Assembly: GCA_017992055.1 (NCBI GenBank)
Contig: JAGOPK010000001.1
Location: forward strand, 248,001 to 312,000
Direction of reading: 5' to 3'
Source: Burkholderiaceae bacterium
GTDB taxonomy: Bacteria > Pseudomonadota > Gammaproteobacteria > Burkholderiales > Burkholderiaceae_C
DNA length: 64,000 nt
Each line of letters starts with the position of its first letter. Position 1 is the stretch's first letter. The notes under the pieces were generated by a model. It saw nothing but the letters and a program-made list of their open reading frames with translations. It had not been told where the DNA came from and searched no databases. Of the stretch, positions 45,501 through 53,113 are shown in pieces. The position numbers and the translations under genes were made by a program.

Positions 45501-45631
45501 GGCAGGAAGGCATCGTCGCTGCCGTCGGCGGCGCCGCGCAGTCCGGCCTGCAGGGCGGGCGGCAGCTCGGGCCGGGCCAGGACGCGGCCGTTCAGCCGCA
45601 GGGTCAGCGTGGGTGACGGGGGCTGGGGCAT
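39572..45631 (-). CDS. giant dual alpha/beta-hydrolase plus CHAT protease protein
   Basis: A 2019-residue protein I cannot match to a described system. Hydrolase region 1 (about 225-560) has LLFIHGTASS (His236) and the nucleophile elbow THSRGG (Ser301), with a hydrophobic stretch near 391-412. Hydrolase region 2 (about 590-900) has LPGVMGSHLW, elbow AHSMGG (Ser702) and TPNQGSHQ, as in LCAT/PGAP1-like lipases. A middle part (about 1000-1160, GHYEQDAIAGAEALIDREL) is unassigned. A CHAT caspase-like region (about 1310-1595) has His1459 (VAAHG) and Cys1503 (FLNCCHLG), 44 residues apart as usual. A helical C-terminus (about 1700-1990) ends in an Arg/Lys tail. No signal peptide is visible. AGGAG precedes the ATG. 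It stands alone, without an obvious sensor or immunity gene. A defence or self-killing effector role is inference. Confidence 0.85.
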   Translation of the reverse strand: MPQPPSPTLTLRLNGRVLARPELPPALQAGLRGAADGSDDAFLPSGWVQAVGTVDLAPASRGAPGAAPESLAAAPGQVLAIELDGGITVYTSPDNLQRTLAQLAPDALGADGSLDLAALETRAAGTRAVRSEVAQRLVTRVTTLDVGRVGDAITSAAQDKLREWLGDAAGDALAQLGVSWWGTKALMWAIEDRHGRAHGLYRWQAGEAKPGTLFAPQDDPRLQRECALGPALLFIHGTASSTAGGFGDVQTGNLWPALAQQYGERIYAFDHRTLSESPIGNALQLARTLPAGARLHLVTHSRGGLVGDLLCLHDLDTPAAAALIEAYALDSVALGNVPEDDRERVAAELQRVYARQREELRELAALLRDKQLRIERYVRVASPARGTRLASGNFDVFLSGLLSLIGLVPLLAGSPLYSAFKRVVLEIAKNRTRPNLVPGIEAMLPESPIARLLARAPSQRGLALGLIAGDIEGGGLFKRLGVLFTDHMFFDGVDNDLVVDSDSMSAGIARPANARLLFDQGPEVNHFRYFSNAGTREGLRQWLASPEPLALPQFAPLPALAAEPGLEEERARSAARSASRGVDAATLPLVLLLPGVMGSHLWVRRSDRVWLDPADLLAGGLAKLADGRPDVEAEKLVNLAYGDLCDHLAATHRVETFAYDWRLPLDRLADALAPRLRAALDATQASPSSGQAQRPVRVLAHSMGGLVVRALAVRHAALWQELMARDGARFIMLGTPNQGSHQMVETLIGKSDMIRMLGRADFRHSLQQVLDIVVGFRGALSLLPRPGFADSGGEQLADYFQPAVWTQLKTELRDFWFGNGVVGTPSAAVLSSARWLWDQGAAATALPAAHAQRVFYVHGCASRTACGLVKRNGRWQMLATPHGDGTVSWASGKLAAGVGQYLYMPAEHGSLADTPAYFESIESLLSRGEPGLLMTSPPAVRDAAEAAAAPRAYEAGPPQTPSDAELANALLARRPRTPARPRGRSLAVRVRAMDLREVQRPILVGHYEQDAIAGAEALIDRELVGGMLHKRYDLGMYAGPLGSATVVLPQANAMERARGSRRGAVVAGLGAYDGTLGASALTEAVRAAVLRLLLQLHDEAGSAAVDEAEAGVPLASLLLGYNSSAQLSLGDAVGALLRGVLEANRKFNEATGAPWHVADLEIVELYRDTAISATRALQRVAATLNAERSLRCRIEAAPLLAEGEGVRQRLQDAQTASYWSRLMIADAATADEAGDDGAEDHPLARSARGAGRRPRGMQRVLADRLRFLYLGSGRARVETVVQQRQPGLVERLVDQQIFAEAVDPAFGHTLFQLLVPHDLKDTVRQFDRTVLVVDGATANLPWELMQVDGRPLAVQAGLVRQLSSTRFRPRVRQTAERCALVIGNPSSEGFGQAFSDADGRSFGDLDTLPGAEREARAVAELLRGQQWQVATAIGPGERALGIVNQLLARPWRVLHVAAHGVTDLRHVDGQQRTGVVLSDGLMLGAAEIGAMDSVPELVFLNCCHLGQMDRAPTPLNRLAYSVARELIEVGVRAVVVAGWAVSDQAATLFAETLYRGLLAERLAFGDAVRQARRRVHERMPQCTTWGAYQAYGDPGWRLEPKPDDDKAGSGRVDAAAPLPVAPAELIDELQQQRRALARLGPPPGAAQAEQQAQALRQRLQALQAPAVGAASWLERPDVAVAVARLLADLGPAFFAEARDWYLRAIRDRAGLGRGTLGAQAPVDAVEQLANLEARHGERLGERLDEGRGTADLDAGLALVRSAIARLVDLLRLGAEQPPEQAVSPANVIASPERASLLGSAFKRLAVLHARAAAARPDDARRHRGAMEAALRDAASWYGAAAGPLDAEPAQPYAMLNALMLVAVAPEAEDYARAAQPSRLAAARRCASVAARRHAHSRDPWDAVMAADADLAAALLDGTLADAGAAGEARVQSLASGYSQAMTGVAIAPRLLDSVLSQQRMLAELLALRGQPTLAQRLRELAGRLSPTAAAPAGPAPAQAAPAAVPAKKAAPRRRRKPAA

Positions 45632-45721
45632 GGCGGCTCCTCACGGCGTTCTGGCGCGGCCGGCGGTGCCGCGCGCCTGTTTGGGCCAGTGTAGTGAGCG
45701 ACCTGCGGCCGCCGCCTCACG

Positions 45722-46618
45722 TCATAGGGGGATGGGCGGGCCACCTTCGCCGGCCGGGTCGCCGGCCAGGTCACGCGCCGCCGCGGCGACGATGGCCTGG
45801 GCCTGGCGCATCACCGGCAGGTCGACCATCTTGCCGTCCACCGCCACCGCGGCGCCGCCGGCCTGGGCCGCCGCATCCAGCACCCGCTGGGCCCAGGCCT
45901 GCTGGGTGGCCGTGGGGCTGAAGGCGGCGCGGCAGGGCGCCACCTGCGAGGGGTGGATGCACAGCTTGCCGCCAAAGCCCAGGCGGCGCGCGCGGGCCGC
46001 GGCCAGGGCCAGGGCCTGTGGGTCGTCCAGCCGGGTGCAGACGCCGTCGATGGGCGCGGCCAGGCCGGCCAGGCGAGAAGCCAGCACGATGCGCGAGCGG
46101 AAGAACAGCAGCTCCTCGCCCATGTCGTCGTCGCTGGCCTGGATGCCCAGGTCGACCTGGAAGTCGATGGCGCCAAAGGCCAGGGCCCAGACGCCGGGCG
46201 TGGCGGCGATGGCGTCCAGCGCGGCGATGCCGGCGGCGGTCTCGATCAGCGGGATCAGCGGCAGCTCGCGTGCCGCCGCCTGGCGCAGCGCGGCCAGCGG
46301 CGCCGCGCCATCGGCCTTGGGGCAGACCGCGCCGGCCAGGCCCGGATGGGCCAGCAGCGCGGCATCGGCGTCGAACCAGGGCGTGTCGGCGCCGTTCACG
46401 CGCAGCCACACCGGGCAGCCAGGGGCGCGGGCCGCGTCGCTGTCCAGCCAGGCGGCGATGGTCTGGCGCGCGCCGTCCTTGTCCTGCGGCGCGACCGCGT
46501 CTTCGAGGTCGATGATGACCAGGTCGGCGCCGGTCTGGCGGGCCTTGGCAAAGCGCTCGGGCCGGTGGCCGGGCACGAACAGCGGGTTGCGCGGGGTGGG
46601 GGGCAGGGCGGCAGGCAT
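45722..46618 (-). CDS. HpcH/HpaI aldolase / citrate-lyase beta-like protein
   Basis: A 298-residue TIM-barrel lyase of the CitE-like group. The Mg-binding and CoA-thioester regions are visible: PLFVPGHRPERFAKA, LVIIDLEDAVAP, LIPLIETAAGI and KLCIHPSQV. Members cleave malyl-CoA, citryl-CoA or similar thioesters; the exact substrate is unknown. It is convergent with nothing close and lies 85 bases downstream of the LysR gene, same strand. Confidence 0.87.
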   Translation of the reverse strand: MPAALPPTPRNPLFVPGHRPERFAKARQTGADLVIIDLEDAVAPQDKDGARQTIAAWLDSDAARAPGCPVWLRVNGADTPWFDADAALLAHPGLAGAVCPKADGAAPLAALRQAAARELPLIPLIETAAGIAALDAIAATPGVWALAFGAIDFQVDLGIQASDDDMGEELLFFRSRIVLASRLAGLAAPIDGVCTRLDDPQALALAAARARRLGFGGKLCIHPSQVAPCRAAFSPTATQQAWAQRVLDAAAQAGGAAVAVDGKMVDLPVMRQAQAIVAAAARDLAGDPAGEGGPPIPL

Positions 46619-46703
46619 GCGGGACGGCGGTGACGTGGCGGACAGCCGCGATGCTGCCGCGGCCGGCCCGCGCCGGCCATCGGCATCTGCGCAAGCCCGG
46701 CTT

Positions 46704-47651
46704 TCAGCGGCTTGAAGACCGCCGCACCCGCGCGCCATGGCCGCGGAACAGCCGCAGCAGCAGCTGGCGCAGCCACTGGTGGGCCGGATCGGCCTCGAAG
46801 CGCGCGCTCCAGTGCAGCGACACGGTGAAGCTGCTGCGTGGCAGGCCGCTGTCGACGATGGCGAAGTCGCCCGACTCGGCAAAGCCCTGGGCGATGGCCC
46901 GGGGCATGACCACGCCCAGGTCGGTGGCGCGCACGATGGCCGGCAGGGCCAGGAAATGCGCCGACACCAGGCGCTGCGTCAGCCCCAGCAGCTGCACGAT
47001 GCGCAGCGTCTCGGCATGCGAGCGCACGGCCACCACCTCCAGGCGCTTCAGGTCGGCCAGGCGCGGCGCCGGCGCGGCCTGGCCGGCGCGCGCCGCCAGC
47101 AGCGGATGGCCTGCGCGCAGCAGCACCGCATAGCGGTCGCGCAGCAGCTCGGTGCGGCGCGTGTCCTGCACGCCGGGCAGGTAGCCGATGGCGAAGTCGA
47201 TCTGGCCCGCGTCCAGCGCCGCGGCGATCTGCTCATGCGGCAGCGGCCGGCTGTGCACGCTGATGCGCGGCGCCTCGCGGTGCAGCGCCGCCAGCAGCTC
47301 GGGCAGGAAGCGCGCCTCGCCGATGTCCGACAGGTGCAGGCGCAGCGTCAGCGGCGTGGCCGCCGGCTCGAAGCTGCGCTGGCCGGCCAGCGCGCCCTCC
47401 AGAAGGCGCAGGCCCTGCTGCACATCGCCGGCCAGGCGCTCGGCCCGCGGCGTGGGCTGCATGGCGCCGCCGCCGCGCACGAACAGCGCATCGTGCAGGC
47501 GCAGGCGCAGCCGTGTCAGGCCCTGGCTGGCGGCCGGCTGCGACAGGCCCAGGGCCTCGGCCGCGCGACTGACGCTGCGCGTGCGGTAGAGGGCGTCGAA
47601 CAGGCGCAGCAGGTTCAGGTCCAGCGGCGCTTCAGTATTCGTTTCATGCAT
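46704..47651 (-). CDS. LysR-family transcriptional regulator
   Basis: A 315-residue LysR regulator. The HTH is LFDALYRTRSVSRAAEALGLSQPAASQGLTRLR. The effector domain includes LHLSDIGEARFLPELLAALH and DFAIGYLPG. The ATG at 47651 (MHETNTE) is preferred; further Met codons upstream lie within the promoter region. It is divergent from the benzoylformate-decarboxylase-like gene by 77 bases, a typical LysR-target arrangement. Confidence 0.9.
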   Translation of the reverse strand: MHETNTEAPLDLNLLRLFDALYRTRSVSRAAEALGLSQPAASQGLTRLRLRLHDALFVRGGGAMQPTPRAERLAGDVQQGLRLLEGALAGQRSFEPAATPLTLRLHLSDIGEARFLPELLAALHREAPRISVHSRPLPHEQIAAALDAGQIDFAIGYLPGVQDTRRTELLRDRYAVLLRAGHPLLAARAGQAAPAPRLADLKRLEVVAVRSHAETLRIVQLLGLTQRLVSAHFLALPAIVRATDLGVVMPRAIAQGFAESGDFAIVDSGLPRSSFTVSLHWSARFEADPAHQWLRQLLLRLFRGHGARVRRSSSR

Positions 47652-47666
47652 GGTGCTTGTTGCCGT

Positions 47667-47703
47667 CATTGTATTGATCGGGGTTGGTCGGCTGCCCACA
47701 ATG
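47667..47703. promoter_or_regulatory. possible operator, LysR/decarboxylase divergent promoter
   Basis: CATTGT at 47667-47672 and ACAATG at 47698-47703 are exact inverse complements with 25 bases between them, inside the 77-base divergent intergenic region. Spacing is longer than a classical T-N11-A box, so the call is tentative. Confidence 0.3.
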
Positions 47704-47728
47704 CGGCGTTTCGACTTGCGATGCCGCC

Positions 47729-49336
47729 ATGTCCGACACCCCGCAACCCCGCACCGTGCTGCAGGCCACCTGGGCGCTGATGCGCGCCCATGGCTTGACC
47801 ACGGTGTTCGGCAATCCCGGCTCCACCGAGCTGCCGCTGTTCCGCGGCTGGCCGGCCGACTTCCGCTATGTGCTGGGCCTGCAGGAGGCGGTGGTGGTGG
47901 GCATGGCCGACGGCTGGGCCCAGGCCACGCGCAATGCGGCCTTCGTCAACCTGCATTCGGCCGCCGGCGTGGGCCATGCGATGGGCAACATCTTCACCGC
48001 GTTCAAGAACCGCACGCCGATGCTCATCACCGCCGGCCAGCAGGCGCGCGCCATCCTGCCCTTCGATCCCTTTCTGCATTCGGCCCAGGCCACCGAGCTG
48101 CCCAAGCCCTATGTCAAGTGGAGCGTGGAGCCGGCGCGGGCCCAGGATGTGCCGCTGGCCATCGCCCGCGCCTACCATGTGGCGATGACGCCACCACGCG
48201 GCCCGGTGCTGGTGTCGGTGCCGGCCGACGACTGGGACCAGCCCTGCGATGCGCCGCCGCAGCCGCGCCGCGTCAGCACCGCGCTGCGGCCCGAGCCGGC
48301 GCTGCTGGCCGAGATCGGCGAGGCGCTGGACGCCTGCCAGCGGCCGGCCTTCGTCATCGGCGCCGCGGTCGACCGCGACGACGCCTGGCATGCCGCCGTG
48401 GCCCTGGCCGAGCGCCACCGGGCGCGGGTGTGGACGGCACCGATGAGCGGGCGCAATGGCTTTCCCGAAGACCATCCGCAGTTCGCCGGCTTTCTGCCGG
48501 CCATGCGCGAGCGCATCGTCGAGCGCCTGGCCGGCCACGACCTGGTGCTGGCATTGGGCGCGCCGGCCTTCACCTACCACGTCGATGGCCAGGGCCCGCA
48601 TGTGCCACCGGGCGCGCAGCTGCTGCAGATCACCGACGACCCGCAGACGGCGGCCTGGGCGCCTCAGGGCACGTCGGTCATCGCCAGCATCGGCCTGGCC
48701 CTGGCCGACCTGCTGGCGCGGCCGGGGCCCGCCACGCTGGCGCAGCGCGCGATGCCGGCGCCGCGCGAGCCGCGGCCACAGATCGCGCCGGCCGCGCCCG
48801 GCGAGACCATGAGCGTGGCCTGGGTCATGCAGACCCTGGCCGCGCTGCGGGGCCGCCACAGCATCGTCGTCGAAGAGGCGCCCAGCGCGCGGCCGGTGAT
48901 GCAGCGCCACCTGCCGATCCTGGAGCCGGCCACCTTCCACACCATGTGCAGCGGCGGCCTGGGCCACAGCCTGCCGGCGGCGGTGGGCATTGCGCTGGCG
49001 CGGCCGGGCGAGAAGGTCATTGCGCTGATCGGCGACGGCTCGGCCATGTACTCGATCCAGGCGCTGTGGAGCATCGCCCAGTGGCGGCTGCCGATCACCG
49101 TGGTGATCCTGAACAACCGGCGTTACGCGGCGCTGCACGACTTTGCGCCGGTGTTCGGCTTCGGCCCTGGCGAGGCCGTGCCGGGCACCGAGCTGCCGGC
49201 GCTGGACTTCGTGGCCCTGGCCGCCGGCCATGGCCTGGCTGGCGTGCGGGTGAGCGAGGCCCAGGCCCTGCCGGACGTGCTGGCCGAGGCCCTGGCGGCG
49301 CCCGAGCCCAGGCTGGTCGAGGTGGTGGTGGCCTGA
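47729..49336 (+). CDS. mdlC: benzoylformate decarboxylase-like ThDP enzyme
   Basis: A 535-residue thiamine-diphosphate decarboxylase. It keeps the three catalytic positions of Pseudomonas putida benzoylformate decarboxylase: Ser32 (GNPGSTELP, counterpart of Ser26), His76 (NLHSAAGVGHAMG, His70) and His284 (FTYHVDG, His281). The ThDP motif GDGSAMYSIQALWSIAQWRLP is intact. Benzoylformate to benzaldehyde plus CO2 is the expected reaction; an acetolactate-synthase-like role is less likely. It is divergent from a LysR gene and followed by a Bug protein. Confidence 0.82.
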   Translation: MSDTPQPRTVLQATWALMRAHGLTTVFGNPGSTELPLFRGWPADFRYVLGLQEAVVVGMADGWAQATRNAAFVNLHSAAGVGHAMGNIFTAFKNRTPMLITAGQQARAILPFDPFLHSAQATELPKPYVKWSVEPARAQDVPLAIARAYHVAMTPPRGPVLVSVPADDWDQPCDAPPQPRRVSTALRPEPALLAEIGEALDACQRPAFVIGAAVDRDDAWHAAVALAERHRARVWTAPMSGRNGFPEDHPQFAGFLPAMRERIVERLAGHDLVLALGAPAFTYHVDGQGPHVPPGAQLLQITDDPQTAAWAPQGTSVIASIGLALADLLARPGPATLAQRAMPAPREPRPQIAPAAPGETMSVAWVMQTLAALRGRHSIVVEEAPSARPVMQRHLPILEPATFHTMCSGGLGHSLPAAVGIALARPGEKVIALIGDGSAMYSIQALWSIAQWRLPITVVILNNRRYAALHDFAPVFGFGPGEAVPGTELPALDFVALAAGHGLAGVRVSEAQALPDVLAEALAAPEPRLVEVVVA

Positions 49337-49372
49337 GCCAGACAACAACAGGAACAGGAACAGGAGACAGAC

Positions 49373-50365
49373 ATGAAGCAAGCCCCTTTGCCACGCCGCG
49401 CCGCGCTGGCGCTGCTGGCGGCCACGGCCCTGGCCGGCGGCGTGGCCCCGGCACAGGCCCAGGCCCCGGCCTGGCCGTCCAAGCCCATCCGCCTGGTCGT
49501 CAACTTCCCGCCCGGTGGCGCTGCCGACCAGCTGGCCCGGGCCCTGGCCCAGCCGCTGCAGGAGGTGCTGGGCCAGCCGGTGACGGTGGACAACCGCGGC
49601 GGCGCCGGCGGCAATGTGGGCGGCGATGTGGTGGCCAAGGCGCCGGCCGATGGCCACACCCTGCTGTTCAGCTCGGGCGGCATGGTCTCGGTCAATCCGC
49701 ACATCTATCCGCGCATGCCCTTCGACCCGGTCAAGGACCTGCAGCCGGTGGCTGCCGCGGCCCGCGTGCTGGTCTACCTGGTGGTGCGCGCCGACAGCCC
49801 GGTGAAGGACTTCAAGGGCCTGGTGGCCGACCTCAAGGCCCATCCGGGCAAGCGCACCTATGGCTCGCCGGGCAATGGCAGCTCGCCGCACCTGGCCGGC
49901 GAGATGATGAAGAGCATGAGCGGCAGCTTTGCCGTGCACATTCCCTACCGCGGCGCGGCGCCGGCGCTGACCGATCTGCTGGGCGGCCAGGTCGACTACC
50001 TGTTCGATCCCGGCATCGCCATGCCGCACATCCGCAGCGGCAAGCTCAGGCTGCTGGCCGTGGGCAGCCCGCAGCGCTCGCCGCTGTTTCCCGACGTGCC
50101 CACCGTGGCCGAGGCCGGGCTGAAGGGTTTTGATGCCGACACCGTGTTCGGCGTCTATGCGCCGGCCGGCACGCCGGCGCCGGTGGTGGCGCGGCTGAAT
50201 GCCGAGATCAACCGTCTGCTGGCCACGCCGGCGGTGCGCGAGCGCATCACCGCCATCGGCGGCGTGGCCACGCCGATGAGCGTGGCCGAGTTCGGCCAGC
50301 GCATGGCCGAGGATTCGAAGCGCTTCGCCGCCATCATCCGCGAGCGCAAGATCGTCGGCGATTGA
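49373..50365 (+). CDS. Bug-family tripartite tricarboxylate transporter binding protein
   Basis: A 330-residue periplasmic solute-binding protein of the Bug/TctC family. The signal peptide ends APAQAQA. The mature start WPSKPIRLVVNFPPGGAADQLAR and the segment VDNRGGAGGNVGGDVVAKAPADGHTLL are diagnostic. GGAGACAG lies just upstream of the ATG. Bug proteins usually bind carboxylates; here it lies in the decarboxylase unit and could bind an aromatic alpha-keto acid (inference). No TctA/TctB permease is adjacent. Confidence 0.92.
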   Translation: MKQAPLPRRAALALLAATALAGGVAPAQAQAPAWPSKPIRLVVNFPPGGAADQLARALAQPLQEVLGQPVTVDNRGGAGGNVGGDVVAKAPADGHTLLFSSGGMVSVNPHIYPRMPFDPVKDLQPVAAAARVLVYLVVRADSPVKDFKGLVADLKAHPGKRTYGSPGNGSSPHLAGEMMKSMSGSFAVHIPYRGAAPALTDLLGGQVDYLFDPGIAMPHIRSGKLRLLAVGSPQRSPLFPDVPTVAEAGLKGFDADTVFGVYAPAGTPAPVVARLNAEINRLLATPAVRERITAIGGVATPMSVAEFGQRMAEDSKRFAAIIRERKIVGD

Positions 50366-50400
50366 ACGGCCCTGCACAACACAACACCCCGGAGACCGAC

Positions 50401-51645
50401 ATGAGCATCGCCCTTCGACTGCCCCGTGCGCACTGGTTGCTGGCCCTGGCGGCCGGCTCGGCCCTGGCCCAGGCGCCGCAGCCCGCCGGCGTGCCGGCCA
50501 CGCCGCCACCACCGGCCTGGGCCCAGGGCCGGCCGGCCGAGATGGCCCAGTCCACGCTGGCGCCGCTGCCGGGCCGCAACACGGCCACGCCGCCTGGCGA
50601 GATCCCGCTGGACAAGATCCGCGTGCCGGCCGGCTTCCAGGTCGAGCTGTGGGCCCATGGCCTGCCCGGCGCCCGCGCCATGGTGCGCGGCGAGCAGGGC
50701 AAGATCTACGTCGGCACCCGCGGCATCGGCCGCGTCTACGAGGTCAGCGACCGCGGCAGCGAGCGCAGCGTGCGCACCGTGGTCGACAAGCTCAACCAGC
50801 CGGCCGGCGTGGCCTTCCGCGACGGCGCACTCACGGTGATGGCCATCGACCGCGTGCTGCGCTTTGCCGGCATCGAAAGCCAGCCCGATGTGGCGCCACA
50901 GGACCTGACCGCCGCCTTCCAGCTGCCGCCGCTGCAGCACCACAACTGGAAGTACATCCGCTTCGGCCCCGACGGCAAGCTCTACGTGCCCTTTGGCGCG
51001 CCCTGCAACATCTGCCAGCCCGGCGCCGAGTACGCGCAGATCCGGCGTTACAACGCCGATGGCTCGGGCATGGAGGTCATCGCCCGCGGCGTGCGCAACA
51101 GCGTCGGCTTCGACTTCCATCCGCAGACACGCGAGCTGTGGTTCAGCGACCATGGCCGCGACTGGATGGGCGACGATGGCCCCGAGGACGAGCTGAACCG
51201 CCTGCCGGCCGGCGCGGGTGCGGCGCCCAACTTCGGCTTTCCGTTCTGCCATGCCGACGGCGTGCCCGACCGCGACCTGCGGGCCGACAAGCCCTGCGAC
51301 GGCGTGACCCGGCCGGTGACCACGCTGGGCCCGCATGCCGCGGCCATGGGCGTGATGTTCTACACCGGCAGCCAGTTCCCGGCCGAGTACCGGCAGCAGC
51401 TGCTGGTGGTGCGCAAGGGCTCGTGGAACCGCACGCAGAAGTCCGGCTACGACGTGCTGCGCGTGCAGGTCGATGGCAACGGCCGCCACATCGCCACCAC
51501 GCCCTTCATGACCGGCTTTGCCGACCTGCAGGCCAACAGCTTCTGGGGCCGACCGGCCTATCTGCTGCAGCTGCCCGACGGCTCGGTGCTGGTCAGCGAC
51601 GAGCAGATGGGCGCCATCTACCGCGTCAGCCACCGTGGGTCTTGA
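50401..51645 (+). CDS. PQQ-type sugar/sorbosone dehydrogenase-like protein
   Basis: A 414-residue exported beta-propeller dehydrogenase. After a signal peptide (LLALAAGSALAQA) come propeller elements of the sorbosone/PQQ dehydrogenase family: IRVPAGFQVELWAHGLPGAR, YVGTRGIGRVYE, WKYIRFGPDGKLYVPFG, GVRNSVGFDFHPQTRELWFSDHGRD and DGSVLVSDEQMGAIYRV. A cysteine pair (APCNICQPG) resembles the PQQ-contact or disulfide region. GGAGA precedes the ATG. Its end overlaps the cytochrome c start, so electron transfer to that cytochrome is likely. Confidence 0.85.
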   Translation: MSIALRLPRAHWLLALAAGSALAQAPQPAGVPATPPPPAWAQGRPAEMAQSTLAPLPGRNTATPPGEIPLDKIRVPAGFQVELWAHGLPGARAMVRGEQGKIYVGTRGIGRVYEVSDRGSERSVRTVVDKLNQPAGVAFRDGALTVMAIDRVLRFAGIESQPDVAPQDLTAAFQLPPLQHHNWKYIRFGPDGKLYVPFGAPCNICQPGAEYAQIRRYNADGSGMEVIARGVRNSVGFDFHPQTRELWFSDHGRDWMGDDGPEDELNRLPAGAGAAPNFGFPFCHADGVPDRDLRADKPCDGVTRPVTTLGPHAAAMGVMFYTGSQFPAEYRQQLLVVRKGSWNRTQKSGYDVLRVQVDGNGRHIATTPFMTGFADLQANSFWGRPAYLLQLPDGSVLVSDEQMGAIYRVSHRGS

Positions 51646-52228
51646 GCGGGTGCGGTGGCCGCTGCTGCCGGGGCTGGCCCTGGCCCTGCTGCTGCCGGCT
51701 GCGGCCAGCGCCCAGCCGTCGGCCGCGCTGCAGCGCCTGCTGCCGCAATGCCTGGCCTGCCATGGCGCCGACGGCGTGTCGCGGCTGGACGGCGTGCCCT
51801 CGCTGGCCGGCCAGCCGCGGCTGTACCTGGAGAACCGCCTGGTGATGATCCGCGAGGGACTGTCGCCGGTGCCGGTGATGCAGGCCCTGGTGGCGGGCCT
51901 GTCGGATGCCGAGCTGATCGCGCTCAGCCGCCACTTCGCCGCGCTGCCCATGCCGCCCGCCCGTCCCGCCCGCGATGCGGCGCGGGCGGCCCGCGCCGAG
52001 GCCCTGGCCCAGCGCGCGCTGTGCGCCAGCTGCCATGGCCCGCGGGCCGAGGGCCGCGAGCAGATGCCGCGCCTGGCCGGCCAGCGCGAGGACCATCTGC
52101 TGCGCGTGCTGCGCGCCATGGCCGCCGGCAGCGCGCCGGGCCGCGACACGCTGATGACCAATGCGCTGGCCGGGCTGTCGGACGCCGACCTGGCCGACCT
52201 GGCCCACCACTTCGCGACCCTGCCCTGA
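51635..52228 (+). CDS. dihaem cytochrome c (c4-like)
   Basis: A 197-residue exported cytochrome with two haem-binding motifs, CLACH and CASCH, one in each half, as in cytochrome c4. A signal peptide (LLPGLALALLLPAAASAQ) is present. The GTG start at 51635 overlaps the preceding dehydrogenase by 11 bases; an in-frame GTG at 51650 is an alternative. It is the probable electron acceptor of the dehydrogenase upstream. Confidence 0.83.
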   Translation: MGLERVRWPLLPGLALALLLPAAASAQPSAALQRLLPQCLACHGADGVSRLDGVPSLAGQPRLYLENRLVMIREGLSPVPVMQALVAGLSDAELIALSRHFAALPMPPARPARDAARAARAEALAQRALCASCHGPRAEGREQMPRLAGQREDHLLRVLRAMAAGSAPGRDTLMTNALAGLSDADLADLAHHFATLP

Positions 52229-52246
52229 GCGCGGCGGCGCGGTGCT

Positions 52247-53113
52247 TCAGCCGTCGTCGGTGGACAGCGCCTCGCTGCAATGCCAGGGCAGCACCAGGCG
52301 GCCGTCGGCGCCCGGCACGGCCTCGATGCCGATGCGCGGCGGCAGCGAGCTGACACTGCCGAAGATGGTGGCAAAGGCCGCGTCGGCCGCGTCGCGCCCG
52401 GTGCCGAAGCGCACAAAGCCCATCGGCACCGCCGTGCCGGAGGGGTCGAACATGTACCAGCGGCCGCCCAGGTACACCTCCACATAGGCATGGAAGTCGG
52501 TCGGCCCCAGCGCCGGATCGGCGCCGTAGTCGATGCCGGTGGCAAAACGTGCCGGGATGTTCAGCGCCCGGCACAGCGCAATCATCAGGTGGGCAAAGTC
52601 GCGGCACACGCCCACGGTGGACAGCAGGGTGTCCAGCGCCGAGGTGCTGCTGTCGGAGCTGTTGGACTGGAACTTGGTGTGGCTGTGCACCCAGTCGCGG
52701 ATGGCCTGCACCCGGCCATAGCCCTGCCACAGCGTGCCGAACTCGCGGTTGGCCAGGCGCAGCAGCCGGTCCGACGGGCAGTAGCGGCTGGGATAGATGT
52801 AGCCCAGCACCGGCGTTGGCAGCCGTGCCACCGGCACCTCGGCAATGCCGGCCGGTGCCGCGCTGTGGTGGTCCAGCTCCACGGTGGCGGTATAAGCCAC
52901 ACGCAGCGGGCCGGGCTGGGCCGTCAGGCGCAGGTGGCGGTTGCGCGTCACCGGGTCGGTGTCCACCTGCAGCGGCAGCTGCTGGCTCAGCGTCAGCTGC
53001 TCGCTGAGCACACGCTGGCGCGCGGTCTTGGCGGCATGGATGTTGAAGACGAAGTCGCAGCCCGGGGCCATGACCTCATAGTCGAGTTCCAGCGACAGGC
53101 GCAGGCGGATCAT
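52247..53113 (-). CDS. transglutaminase-like cysteine protease-fold protein
   Basis: A 288-residue protein with an N-terminal beta domain (RLRLSLELDYEVMAPGCDFVFNIHAA) and a transglutaminase-like core. The catalytic Cys lies in STVGVCRDFAHLMIALCRALNIPARF, the His in FHAYVEVYLGGRWYMFDPS, and Asp in the same segment. Similar bacterial proteins occur in amidohydrolase-linked operons. It is convergent with the cytochrome gene. The substrate is unknown. Confidence 0.85.
   Translation of the reverse strand: MIRLRLSLELDYEVMAPGCDFVFNIHAAKTARQRVLSEQLTLSQQLPLQVDTDPVTRNRHLRLTAQPGPLRVAYTATVELDHHSAAPAGIAEVPVARLPTPVLGYIYPSRYCPSDRLLRLANREFGTLWQGYGRVQAIRDWVHSHTKFQSNSSDSSTSALDTLLSTVGVCRDFAHLMIALCRALNIPARFATGIDYGADPALGPTDFHAYVEVYLGGRWYMFDPSGTAVPMGFVRFGTGRDAADAAFATIFGSVSSLPPRIGIEAVPGADGRLVLPWHCSEALSTDDG

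Noticed and set aside
39383-45616. Very long open frame on the plus strand opposite the CHAT gene
   Set aside because: It is an antisense shadow in GC-rich DNA: its product is Gln/Gly/Ala/Arg-rich low-complexity, while the minus frame has recognisable catalytic motifs.
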